DNA of 64,000 bases from Verrucomicrobiota bacterium (GTDB lineage: Bacteria; Verrucomicrobiota; Verrucomicrobiia; Opitutales; Opitutaceae), in assembly GCA_023432225.1 (NCBI GenBank), contig JAEYUW010000024.1, forward strand, positions 1 to 64,000, written 5' to 3'. Position 1 is the stretch's first letter, and each line of letters opens with the position of its first letter. Shown one piece after another: positions 42,693 through 50,664 of the stretch. Under the pieces are notes generated by a model that was not told the DNA's origin, ran no database searches, and was given only the letters and a program-made list of their open reading frames with translations. Position numbers and translations under genes: made by a program.

Positions 42693-44506
42693 TTCTTCTT
42701 TTTCGGCGTCACGTTCTTCATCCCGCCCGCGGTGGCGGGGGCGCCGGGGAGCTGCGGCTCGGGCATTTTGTTGATGAAGATCTGCTGGCCGATCGAGAAC
42801 AGCGCGTTGACGGTCGAGTAGAGCGCGAGCGCCGAGGCGAAGTTGTAGCAGAACAGGGCGAACATCCACGGCATGATCTTCATCATCGTGGCCTGCGCCG
42901 GGTCCATGTTGGGCGACGGCGTCAGCTTCATCTGATAAATCATCGTCGCGCCCATGAGGACGGGGAGGATGTTGATGTTCAGATGGGTCAGGCCGAGGAT
43001 CGGCAGCGTGACGGCGCCGAAGGAGTAAACAGTGTCCGGCGCGGAGAGGTCGACCGCCCACAGGAACGGCGCGTAGCGGAGTTCCGCGGCGCCTTGCAGC
43101 ACGGCGAAGAAACCGATGAAGAGCGGCATCGTGATGAGAATCGGGATGCAGCCGCCGAGCGGGTTGACCTTGTTCTCCTTGTAGATGCGCATCATCGCTT
43201 CCTGCGCCTTCTGCGGGTTGTCTTTGTATTTCTCGCGCGACTCCTGAATCAGCGGCATCAGCTTTTGCATGCGCTTGGCGGAGCGGGACGCGGCGAGGGT
43301 GAAGGGCAGCGTGACGACCTTGAGCAGGATCGTCATCACGACGATCGCCCAGCCCCAGCTCGGAATCCATGCGTGGACCCAGGTGAGCAGCGTGAGCAGC
43401 AACGGGCCGAAGAACTGCGAGAGGAAGATCTTGTTGAAGAAGAACGGGGCGAAATTCATCACCTTGTCCTCGCTCTTCTTGAAGTTGTCCGTGCGCGCGA
43501 GGCGGCGGTATTCCTTCGGGCCGGCAAAGTAAGTGGCGCTCCACTTGGCGGTGCCGTTGGCCGGGATCGGCTTGAGGTCGACCTGCAGCTCGCCGGTGAC
43601 GGCGTAGGCGGTGCGGTCTTCGGCGGGTTTGAGCGGATCGATCTTCACGCGCTCGATGCGCAGACCGACGCCCGGCTCATCGGGCGTGAGGATGGCGGCG
43701 AAGAACTGGTTCTTCACGGCCGCCCACGAGATCGGCGCGACCTTGTCGAGGAACGGCATCGGGGGCTTCGAGGTGAAGAAGCCGCCGCCGGCGAGTTCGT
43801 CGCGCTGGATGAACTCGGTGCTGTCGCCGTTGTAGTAGCCGGCGTTAACATACATGCCCGTGTCGAGCGGGCTGAGCGGGGACGCGGTGCCGAGGTTGAG
43901 CGACGTGCGCGGGAGCGCGAGCGGCTGGTCGCCAAGGTTGCGGAACGTCGTCTCGTGGCGGACTTGATACGGGTCGCCAGCGGTGCCGCCGAGGAGTTCG
44001 TAGCGGCGCGTGACCTCGAGTTTGCCGTCGACGATCGTGCGATAAACGACTTCGCGCTCGGTGCGCGAGACGAGCTCATAGCGGGCGTCTTTATCGACGC
44101 CGGGGAAGGTGCTGAAGCTCAACGCCGGGGCGGCCTGCGGGGCGTTGAGGACGTAGCCGTCAGCGGAGGGCTTGCCTTTGACGTCGAGCGTTGCGGCGTG
44201 CTTCTTCAGTTCGACGCGGTCGATGGCGCCGCCGGCGGTGGTGAAGCGGACGGTGACAAACTCGTTGCTGAGCGCGACGTATTCGGCGGGCGCGTTGCTC
44301 CCTGTCTTGGGTGCGGAAAGGGTCGTGTCGGCCGGCGAGCGCGCGGGGCCGGCGGCGGGCGCCTCGTTGGTGGCGACGGGGCTCGTGATCGGCGTCGACG
44401 AAATCGCGGGGGGCGGAGGCGGCGGGGAGAACTTGGCGCTGAAGTAGAAGGCAAGCATGGCGGCCACGAGGAGCAGCACGCCGATGACGGTATTTTTCTT
44501 ATCCAT
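42689..44506 (-). CDS. yidC: Membrane protein insertase YidC
   Basis: A 605-residue protein. N-terminal membrane anchor (MDKKNTVIGVLLLVAAMLAF), a large periplasmic domain (about 60-345), then the conserved five-helix insertase core with WGWAIVVMTILLKVVTLPF, QELMRIYKE-like EAMMRIYKENKVNPLGGCIP and the helix WMFALFCYNFASALALYSTV. The positively charged tail ends KKKK. Inserts proteins into the inner membrane with Sec. Its TAG stop belongs to a GTAGCGA repeat. Confidence 0.97.
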   Translation of the reverse strand: MDKKNTVIGVLLLVAAMLAFYFSAKFSPPPPPPAISSTPITSPVATNEAPAAGPARSPADTTLSAPKTGSNAPAEYVALSNEFVTVRFTTAGGAIDRVELKKHAATLDVKGKPSADGYVLNAPQAAPALSFSTFPGVDKDARYELVSRTEREVVYRTIVDGKLEVTRRYELLGGTAGDPYQVRHETTFRNLGDQPLALPRTSLNLGTASPLSPLDTGMYVNAGYYNGDSTEFIQRDELAGGGFFTSKPPMPFLDKVAPISWAAVKNQFFAAILTPDEPGVGLRIERVKIDPLKPAEDRTAYAVTGELQVDLKPIPANGTAKWSATYFAGPKEYRRLARTDNFKKSEDKVMNFAPFFFNKIFLSQFFGPLLLTLLTWVHAWIPSWGWAIVVMTILLKVVTLPFTLAASRSAKRMQKLMPLIQESREKYKDNPQKAQEAMMRIYKENKVNPLGGCIPILITMPLFIGFFAVLQGAAELRYAPFLWAVDLSAPDTVYSFGAVTLPILGLTHLNINILPVLMGATMIYQMKLTPSPNMDPAQATMMKIMPWMFALFCYNFASALALYSTVNALFSIGQQIFINKMPEPQLPGAPATAGGMKNVTPKKKK

Positions 44507-44531
44507 GAATGAAGCTTTCAGCGATCAGCGG

Positions 44532-44855
44532 TCAGCTTTCGGCTGCCGTGATCTGGGAGGTGACTTTGACGCAGGAGAATTTTCGCGGTGGCACCGGATC
44601 GATGCCGCCGGGGTGCCACGGACCGCACTTCGCCAGTCGGCGCACGGTGAGCGCGACGCCGGTGAGCAGGCCGTGTTCGCGCAAGGCTTCGCGCGCGTAG
44701 TGCGAGCACGTCGGCGCGAAACGGCAGCCGCAGGAGGGCGCGGCGACCTGCAGCGCGGGTGACACGAGTTTTTGGTAGAGCCAGAGCAACGCGTCCACGG
44801 CCCGCGCAGGCAGGCGGGCGATGAAATGGAACGCGGCGTTGATCGGCTCAGGCAT
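44532..44855 (-). CDS. yidD: Membrane protein insertion efficiency factor YidD
   Basis: A 107-residue protein with LYQKLVSPALQ, CRFAPTCSHYAREALREHG and CGPWHPGGIDPVP, the classic YidD motifs. It assists YidC. The start overlaps the end of rnpA by 8 bp. Confidence 0.95.
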   Translation of the reverse strand: MPEPINAAFHFIARLPARAVDALLWLYQKLVSPALQVAAPSCGCRFAPTCSHYAREALREHGLLTGVALTVRRLAKCGPWHPGGIDPVPPRKFSCVKVTSQITAAES

Positions 44856-45249
44856 GGGGCGGAGTGGCGGGAGCCAGCTTCCGACAGGCGGTGATGAATC
44901 TTTGCTCCACTTCCGTGAATGGCTGGCGGAGCGCGGCGGCGCGGGCGGTCAGCACGAGGTCGAGCCCGGCGGGCACGAGTTGCTGGTGCTTGCGATAGAT
45001 TTCGCGCAGCCGCCGCTTGGCGCGATTGCGCAGGACGGCGGCGTTGCCGACCGCGGCCTTCGAGGCGACCACGCCCACACGGGCGGGGGTCGCGTCATCC
45101 GGCGCGGGTCGGGCGCGCCAGACCAACAGAAACGCGCCGCAATCGGCGCGACGACCGTGTTCGCGCACGGCGCGGAAGTCGCGGTTGCGCTTCACGCGCT
45201 GCGCAGCGCGGAGGCGCTGCGACGGCGGAGGCGTGTCAGCGCCGGGCAC
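44848..45249 (-). CDS. rnpA: Ribonuclease P protein component
   Basis: A 133-residue basic protein. Signature RNRAKRRLREIYRKH (RNR motif) at about residue 74-88, preceded by ARVGVVASKAAVGNAAVLRN. Starts MPGADTPPPSQRLRAAQRVK; the HRKFDRL-like start region is RNRDFRAVREHGRRA. Completes the RNase P ribozyme for tRNA maturation. Sits between rpmH and yidD as usual. Confidence 0.93.
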   Translation of the reverse strand: MPGADTPPPSQRLRAAQRVKRNRDFRAVREHGRRADCGAFLLVWRARPAPDDATPARVGVVASKAAVGNAAVLRNRAKRRLREIYRKHQQLVPAGLDLVLTARAAALRQPFTEVEQRFITACRKLAPATPPHA

Positions 45250-45261
45250 GACGGACGGAAA

Positions 45262-45399
45262 TCAGGCGACGGTCAGGCGCTTGCGGCCCTTGCGGCGACG
45301 GGACGAGAGGACCTTGCGGCCACCTTTGGTGGCCTTGCGGGCGCGGAAACCGATCTTGCGAGCGCGCTTCTTGCGGTGCGGACGGAATGTAGGTTGCAT
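45262..45399 (-). CDS. rpmH: 50S ribosomal protein L34
   Basis: A 45-residue protein: MQPTFRPHRKKRARKIGFRA then RKATKGGRKVLSSRRRKGRK and RLTVA. It matches L34 in length and sequence. The order rpmH-rnpA-yidD-yidC is the conserved cluster usually found near the replication origin. Confidence 0.96.
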   Translation of the reverse strand: MQPTFRPHRKKRARKIGFRARKATKGGRKVLSSRRRKGRKRLTVA

Positions 45400-45540
45400 G
45401 GTTTTGTTAAAAAAAGAGGGTCAACGTCAGTGGACGGGCGGGGGGGTGTCAAGCGTCAGGATTTCGGCCGGGTCAGGCTGCGCAAGCTTCGGGTGGCTAC
45501 AAGTCGGCGCCCGGCTTCCGGCTAAGGCGGCCCCTTGGGC

Positions 45541-45638
45541 TCATTCTCGTTCTCGTAATCTTTCTCTTTCTCTCTGCTTTTGCCGCTCCGGGAGCCGGGC
45601 CGAAGAGAACGATTAAGGTTAAGAGAACGAGAAAGATG
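45541..45638. repeat. TTCTCGTTCTCG inverted repeat upstream of rpmH
   Basis: TCATTCTCGTTCTCGTAATC on the left and AAGAGAACGAGAAAGAT on the right, about 60 bp apart. The 347-bp gap from 45400 to 45746 contains this element. It is the start region for rpmH and the divergent gene; no DnaA-box cluster is seen. Confidence 0.7.
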
Positions 45639-45746
45639 GCGGGCCGGCAAAGTGCTGGCCACGCGGAAGCTTTGTGAACACGTTGCGCACAAAATTGCCT
45701 TTGCCTCCGCCTGCTCGCGGCGCACGGTGAGGCTCGTGTCCGATCC

Positions 45747-46676
45747 ATGCAAAAAGACCCCTTCACCGGAGGAGAAACATTCCTCGAAGGCCCCCGGCTC
45801 CCCGGCGGCGAAGCATGGGGACGGATTCTGGACGGTCACGGGCAACGACTTCGGGCGCTCGATCAAGTGGGCGCGGCGGCAAGGCAGTGCGCTATCGGCA
45901 CAGATAAAGACCACGCACTCGTCGTCGCCCAAGGAGACGAAGTAGGCCTGCTCGAAGCCGCGGAGCCCCGTTGGGCGGAGTTCGGCGCGGCGATCCGCGC
46001 CTTTCGCGCGACGCTGCCGCTGGTGCGTTTGGAGGACTTCGGCTTCGATTCGGAACTCGACGACCCCTTCGAGAGTAACACCGCACGACTGCACCGCATC
46101 GGCGGCGGAGTCGAGGCGCTGGCCTTCGCGGATCGGCAGCACTCGGTCTACAAATTTTTCCTTTTCCGTGAGGGCGGCGATGTCGGCGCGACGTTTCGTT
46201 TCGATTGGGACGAACATGGCCACCTGCGCGCGACGGCCGTGCCGGGCAGTTACCGGCGATTATTCGAAAAACTGCGGCTCACGCACATCGTCGGCATGCC
46301 GACGGAGATTGCCGGCATCACGCACGAAGGTGTGCTCGTTGCCAAACAGACTTACGGCCGTCCGCTGCCGGAAAAACAGGACGTCTCCGGGCTCGATCCG
46401 GATCGCTTCATTCCGATTCCGTCGCGTTTCCTGCGCGCCGACCGCGATCATCCGCGCCTGGCTTTTCTCGACGGTGAACCATGGCTCGTGGCCGATACGC
46501 ACGATCGCAATGTCGTGCGCGACGAGCAGGGCGCGTTGCGGGTGATCGACCTCGTGGCCGCGCCGTTGACGCGCACGTTGCTCGACCGCGCGGCGTTATT
46601 CGACGATTGGATTGCGCGGGCGAAACTCGATCCACGCGCCGAGGTGCTCGCGCCCGTGAATGACGATGAACTGTGA
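45747..46676 (+). CDS. Kinase-like (polyvalent-protein type) protein
   Basis: A 309-residue protein of uncertain family. About residues 120-280 look like a minimal protein-kinase fold: HSVYKFFLFREGGDVG (Lys at the position of the ATP-binding lysine), then VADTHDRNVVRDEQGALRVIDL, a D-x-H-x-x-N catalytic-loop pattern followed by an ID. This resembles the kinase domain of phage and plasmid polyvalent proteins. No other phage gene is near. The function is inference. Confidence 0.65.
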   Translation: MQKDPFTGGETFLEGPRLPGGEAWGRILDGHGQRLRALDQVGAAARQCAIGTDKDHALVVAQGDEVGLLEAAEPRWAEFGAAIRAFRATLPLVRLEDFGFDSELDDPFESNTARLHRIGGGVEALAFADRQHSVYKFFLFREGGDVGATFRFDWDEHGHLRATAVPGSYRRLFEKLRLTHIVGMPTEIAGITHEGVLVAKQTYGRPLPEKQDVSGLDPDRFIPIPSRFLRADRDHPRLAFLDGEPWLVADTHDRNVVRDEQGALRVIDLVAAPLTRTLLDRAALFDDWIARAKLDPRAEVLAPVNDDEL

Positions 46677-46703
46677 TCTGAAATGTTGGTGCGCGCTTTC
46701 CCT

Positions 46704-46782
46704 GATAGGGCGAACCGTCCCTGGTGAGCCGTCGCTGAACAGTGAGGCCGCGCAACGGCTCGGCGGGGACGCCTCGCCCTAC
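46704..46782. repeat. Palindromic doublet (TAGGGCGAACCG...TCGCCCTA)
   Basis: GATAGGGCGAACCGTCCC on the left and GGGACGCCTCGCCCTACC on the right. Confidence 0.7.
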
Positions 46783-46808
46783 CACGAGCCAACCCAGGTC
46801 TTTCGCCC

Positions 46809-47786
46809 ATGACCTGGCTCCGCGCCAACGCCTTTCTGCTCGGCCTGCTCGCCGTGACGGGCTTGGCCTTCGTGTTTTCCGCGCCCGGCGCGCGCGGCGG
46901 TTGGATGCAGCCGGAACTGCTGACCAACGCCGGCGTGGCGCTGATTCTGTTTCTCCAAGGCTGGTCGCTGCCTTTCGAAAAAGTGCGCGAAGGCGCGGCG
47001 AACTGGCGGCTGCACGTCATCGTGCAGGCGTTCACGTTCGCCGTCTTTCCGCTCGTGGGACTCGCATTGAATGCACTCGTGCCGAGCCTCTGGCCGGCGA
47101 TGCCGGCCGCGATCCGCGACGGTTTTCTCTATCTCTGCGTGCTGCCGTCGACGGTCTCGAGTTCGGTGGTGTTCACGTCGGTGGCGCGCGGCAACACGGC
47201 GGGGGCGCTCTTCAACGCCGCGTTCTCGAACGTGCTCGGTGTGCTGCTCACGCCCGTGCTCGTGCAGCTGTTGATGCGCACGACCGGCCAGACCACGCCG
47301 ATCGGTCCGCTGCTGCTGAAGATCACGGCGCTCACGCTCGCGCCGTTCGCGCTCGGCGCGTTTGTGCGCACGCGCGCGGCGGCGTGGATCGACGCGCGCA
47401 AGAAATGGGTCACACGCCTCAGCAATGGAGCGATCCTCTTCATGGTTTACGCGGCGTTCTGCGATTCGGTGCAGGACCGCGTCTGGCAGCGGCACGGCGC
47501 AAGCGTGACGTTCCAGACGCTGGCGCTCGCGGTCGGGTTGTTCGTGTTCATGTCGGTGCTGATCGCGGCGTCGTGTCGCGCGCTGAAGTTGAACCGCGAG
47601 GATTTCATCGCGGGCTATTTTTGCGCGGTGAAGAAGACGCTGGCGATGGGCGTGCCGCTCGCGGTGCTGATCTTCGGCGCGCGCGCGGATCTGTCGCTGA
47701 TTCTGTTGCCGATCATGTTCTATCACCCGATCCAGCTGCTCGTGAACGGCGTGCTGGCGAACCGCTGGGGTAGGGCCGGCGCGTAA
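46809..47786 (+). CDS. Bile acid:sodium symporter-like (YfeH type) transporter
   Basis: A 325-residue membrane protein with about ten segments in two inverted halves. Family marks: FLQGWSLPFEKVREG, LPSTVSSSVVFTSVARGNTAGALFNAA (shown in part) and CAVKKTLAMGVPLAVLIF, which holds the second half's crossover. This is the SLC10/YfeH family, sodium-driven transport of organic anions. Substrate unknown. Confidence 0.88.
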   Translation: MTWLRANAFLLGLLAVTGLAFVFSAPGARGGWMQPELLTNAGVALILFLQGWSLPFEKVREGAANWRLHVIVQAFTFAVFPLVGLALNALVPSLWPAMPAAIRDGFLYLCVLPSTVSSSVVFTSVARGNTAGALFNAAFSNVLGVLLTPVLVQLLMRTTGQTTPIGPLLLKITALTLAPFALGAFVRTRAAAWIDARKKWVTRLSNGAILFMVYAAFCDSVQDRVWQRHGASVTFQTLALAVGLFVFMSVLIAASCRALKLNREDFIAGYFCAVKKTLAMGVPLAVLIFGARADLSLILLPIMFYHPIQLLVNGVLANRWGRAGA

Positions 47787-47795
47787 CAAAAATTT

Positions 47796-47875
47796 GTAGG
47801 GCGGGGTCTCCCGACCCCGCCGCGGTGGGCGGCATCACTCACGAAAAAAGGCGGGGTCAGGAGACCCCGCCCTAC
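47796..47875. repeat. Palindromic doublet (GTAGGGCGGGGTCTCCCGACCCCGCC family)
   Basis: GTAGGGCGGGGTCTCCCGAC on the left and the inverted copy ending CCCCGCCCTAC on the right. Intergenic sister of the copy inside prmC (27663-27740). Confidence 0.93.
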
Positions 47876-47913
47876 AATCGATTCGACGCGCGCGTGAATT
47901 GGATGCTCGCGCG

Positions 47914-48423
47914 TCAGCTCTTCTGCGCCGCGAGGAACGCCAGGACGTTCTCCGCCTGCTTGTCGGTGACGCCGGTGTCCTTGTAGACGATCTTGCCGCC
48001 GCTGATGATGTAGCACTCGCGCGAGGCGAACATCATCGGGCTTTGGCCGAAGGCGCGCGTCACTTTCTTGTCCAGGTCGGCGATGAGCGGGAACGGGAAA
48101 TTATTCTTCTCCTTAAATTCCTTCTGCTTTTCGACCGGATCGATGCTCACGCCGACGATCGTCGCGTCGTAAGCTGTGATTTCCTTGCTGCTGTCACGGA
48201 GCGAACAGCCCTGCTTCGTGCAGCCGCCGGTGAGCGCCTTGGGATAAAACCAGACGACGACGTATTTGTGCTGCTGGTAAAGCTGACCGAGATCGAGCGT
48301 GGCGCCGCTGTCGGTGACGCCGCTGACGACGGGCGCGGCATCGCCCACTTTAAGTGAATCGGCGAAGAGGGAGGTGAGGGAGAACATGGCAGCGAGAGCG
48401 AGGAGGAGGCGAACGAGCTTCAT
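47914..48423 (-). CDS. Exported peroxiredoxin (BCP/PrxQ type)
   Basis: A 169-residue protein with a signal peptide (MKLVRLLLALAAMFSLTSLF). Thioredoxin fold with VVVWFYPKALTGGCTKQGCSLRD, in which the peroxidatic Cys and the resolving Cys sit five residues apart as in BCP/PrxQ; then VGVSIDPVEKQKEF. Reduces peroxides in the periplasm. Start at ATG 48423. Confidence 0.9.
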   Translation of the reverse strand: MKLVRLLLALAAMFSLTSLFADSLKVGDAAPVVSGVTDSGATLDLGQLYQQHKYVVVWFYPKALTGGCTKQGCSLRDSSKEITAYDATIVGVSIDPVEKQKEFKEKNNFPFPLIADLDKKVTRAFGQSPMMFASRECYIISGGKIVYKDTGVTDKQAENVLAFLAAQKS

Positions 48424-48708
48424 GGTGGAGGAGGGGAGTGGAACGACGCTACTCGCGCGCGGAGTGGGCGCAAGTGGCGCGTGTTTCCCGAAAATTACGG
48501 GCGAAATTTCGCGGTGGATGCGCCAATTGTCCCACGCGCGGGAAAAAAGCCGGCGCCCGACAAGTCGGCGGTCGCAGGGTTCCACGTTGACGGAAAATTT
48601 TCCGCCGGAACTTCGCGCGCAACCGCGTGTTTTCATCCGCGTGCGCAACAACATGCCGCGCTTAACCGCACAGCTCCGTTGCGGCGCACAACCAAGCAAA
48701 AACTAACC

Positions 48709-49356
48709 ATGAATAACGTTCCTTCCTTCAAAACTTTTGTCCTGGCCGCGGCGGTCTCGCTCGGCCTCGCTTCCGCGTCGTTCGCGCAGAGCGCGAATGT
48801 CGCCGTGCCGAATCCGGCCGATGCCAAACCCACCGGCCTCCTCGGTCAGAACTACGCCACGCTCGGCTACGGTTACGTCGATCTCGACAACACCGGCATC
48901 CACGCGTCGCGCTTCTCGCTCGCGGGCAATCAGAGCCTGCGTGAAGGCCTCGATGGCATCCTCGAATACGGTTACACGCGCTCGAGCAAGTTCGCGGGCA
49001 CGCGCCTCACGCAGCACGACCTCATGGCCGGCGCGCGCGCTTACATGACCGCGGGCGGCATCAAGCCCTACGTCGAAGCCGGCATCGGCTGGGTTTGGCA
49101 GAAGGGCGGCGGCGCGAGCGACGACTCGTTCGCGTGGGGCGCGGGCGTCGGTGCGGAAATCGACGTCGCTTCCGCGGTCACGGTGACGCCTTACGTCCGC
49201 TACGAGGACATCACCAAGGGTTCCGGCAATGACTCCTGGAACTACGGCGTGAAGGGCAATTACTGGCTCTCGAGCCGCGTCGGTCTGCAGCTCGGCGTCG
49301 AACGCGACGACGACAAGAACATGACCTACTCGGCCGGCGTGAACGTCCGCTTCTAA
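48709..49356 (+). CDS. Outer-membrane barrel protein (OmpA/OprF-like barrel)
   Basis: A 215-residue protein with a signal peptide (MNNVPSFKTFVLAAAVSLGL, ending SASFAQS). The mature sequence is eight predicted beta strands with aromatic belts (YATLGYGYVDLDNTG, DGILEYGYTRSS, VTPYVRYEDITKG), ending VNVRF with a C-terminal Phe as in most porins. Start at ATG 48709. A strong terminator follows. Confidence 0.85.
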   Translation: MNNVPSFKTFVLAAAVSLGLASASFAQSANVAVPNPADAKPTGLLGQNYATLGYGYVDLDNTGIHASRFSLAGNQSLREGLDGILEYGYTRSSKFAGTRLTQHDLMAGARAYMTAGGIKPYVEAGIGWVWQKGGGASDDSFAWGAGVGAEIDVASAVTVTPYVRYEDITKGSGNDSWNYGVKGNYWLSSRVGLQLGVERDDDKNMTYSAGVNVRF

Positions 49357-49391
49357 GCTTTGGGTCCAGACAGATAAGTGTGTGCAGAATC

Positions 49392-49425
49392 AGCCGCGGT
49401 GGCCGCAAGGCGCCGCGGCTTTTTT
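49392..49425 (+). terminator. Intrinsic terminator
   Basis: AGCCGCGG at 49392-49399 pairs with CCGCGGCT at 49413-49420, followed by TTTTT. Downstream of the barrel protein gene. Confidence 0.88.
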
Positions 49426-49429
49426 GCGC

Positions 49430-49602
49430 GTAGCGCCGGCTTCCAGCCGGCAATTGCATTCCGGGTGCCGGTGGGCCACCGGCGTAAAGCGGTTCCAAAC
49501 GATTGGCGCCGACGCACCGTGGTAGGTGGCGCGCTCGTCGCGCCACTCGCTCGAATGTCGATGGCGTGTAAAGACGAGTTGCGCGCAAGCGCGCAACCCA
49601 CC
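49430..49602. repeat. Composite repeat cluster
   Basis: Begins GTAGCGCCGGCTTCCAGCCG, then GTAGGTGGCGCGCTCGTCGC at 49522 and GTTGCGCGCAAGCGCGCAAC ending near 49598. The last two arms are the inner doublet of 9186-9385 in opposite orientation. It lies between two unrelated genes. Confidence 0.82.
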
Positions 49603-49635
49603 TCGACACGCCGGTTCAATGTCGCCGCGCGCGCC

Positions 49636-50568
49636 TCACCCTCCGCCCATCGTCCGCTGCGCGAACTCCGAGTCCTGCGTCAGCGAGCGGCACAGCCCGA
49701 TGAACGTCTGCTCGGCGAGCGAGAGCGTGCGGTCGCTCGCGTAAGCGACACCCCACGTGCGCGTGAGCTTGCGCTTGCCCAGCGGCAGCGCGACGAGCGC
49801 GCCGCTCGCCAACTCCGCCTGCGCGATCCATGGCGCGAGCACCGCGACGCCGAGGCCGATCTTCACGAGTTCCTTGATCGCCTCCATGCTGCCGAGTTCG
49901 ATGACGTGCGCCAGCGGCACGCGCTCGCGCTGGAAATATTCGCTCACCAGTTGAAACGTGTGGCTCGTGCGGTTGTAGAGCACGAAGGTCTCGCGCCCGA
50001 GGTTCTCGCGATCAACCTCGCCCGCGCTCACCCACGCGTGACGCGGATGCACGAGGAAACACAACTCATCCTCGAACAGCGGCACGAACTCCGTGTCACG
50101 CCCGGCGCCTGGTGCGAGCAACAGCGCGAGATCGACCTGACTCGCGTTCAGCAACTCCACCTGTCGTCCGTGGTCGCCTGGTTGCACGACGATCTCACAG
50201 TTCGGAAAACTTTCGCGAAACTCACGCAGCACCGTCGGGAGGATGTATTGGCACGCGGTCGTGCTCGCGCCGACGCGCAGCCGCGCCTGGCCCCACTCGG
50301 AGCTCTCGTCGAGTTCCGCCCGCGCCGCCGTCATTTCGCGCATGATCGCCTCGGTGCGGCGCAGCAATTTTTCACCGGCGGGCGTGAGCTGCGCTTGTCG
50401 CCCGCTGCGTTCGATCAGCCGCGCGCCGACGTCGTCTTCGAGCGCCTTCAAGGCATGACTCACCGCGCTCTGGGTCAGGCAGAGATCCTTCGCCGCGTGC
50501 GTGAAGCTCAGCCGCCGCGCGACGGCGGCGAAGGCGGCGAGCTGACGACTGTCGAGCGGCTTGTGCAT
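49636..50568 (-). CDS. LysR-family regulator of the nitrate cluster
   Basis: A 310-residue protein started at ATG 50568 (MHKPLDSRQLAAFAAVARRL). HTH: FTHAAKDLCLTQSAVSHALK, then a standard substrate-binding domain. It is divergent from the nitrate genes with a 96-bp gap, the usual place for a LysR activator. The effector is not known; relatives of this layout sense nitrite or nitrogen status. Much longer frames on this strand are overlaps with other genes. Confidence 0.9.
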   Translation of the reverse strand: MHKPLDSRQLAAFAAVARRLSFTHAAKDLCLTQSAVSHALKALEDDVGARLIERSGRQAQLTPAGEKLLRRTEAIMREMTAARAELDESSEWGQARLRVGASTTACQYILPTVLREFRESFPNCEIVVQPGDHGRQVELLNASQVDLALLLAPGAGRDTEFVPLFEDELCFLVHPRHAWVSAGEVDRENLGRETFVLYNRTSHTFQLVSEYFQRERVPLAHVIELGSMEAIKELVKIGLGVAVLAPWIAQAELASGALVALPLGKRKLTRTWGVAYASDRTLSLAEQTFIGLCRSLTQDSEFAQRTMGGG

Positions 50569-50664
50569 GGATGAACGGCGCTCATGCGCCGGATTAAAAC
50601 TTTGCCAAGCAATCGACGGGCCAACTCCGCGCCGTGGCACGGCCCCGGCTGAGTTAATGACACA

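Noticed and set aside
45400..45746. Replication origin next to rpmH
   Set aside because: The rpmH-rnpA-yidC cluster is often near oriC, but I see no cluster of DnaA boxes, no dnaA gene and no long AT-rich stretch here.
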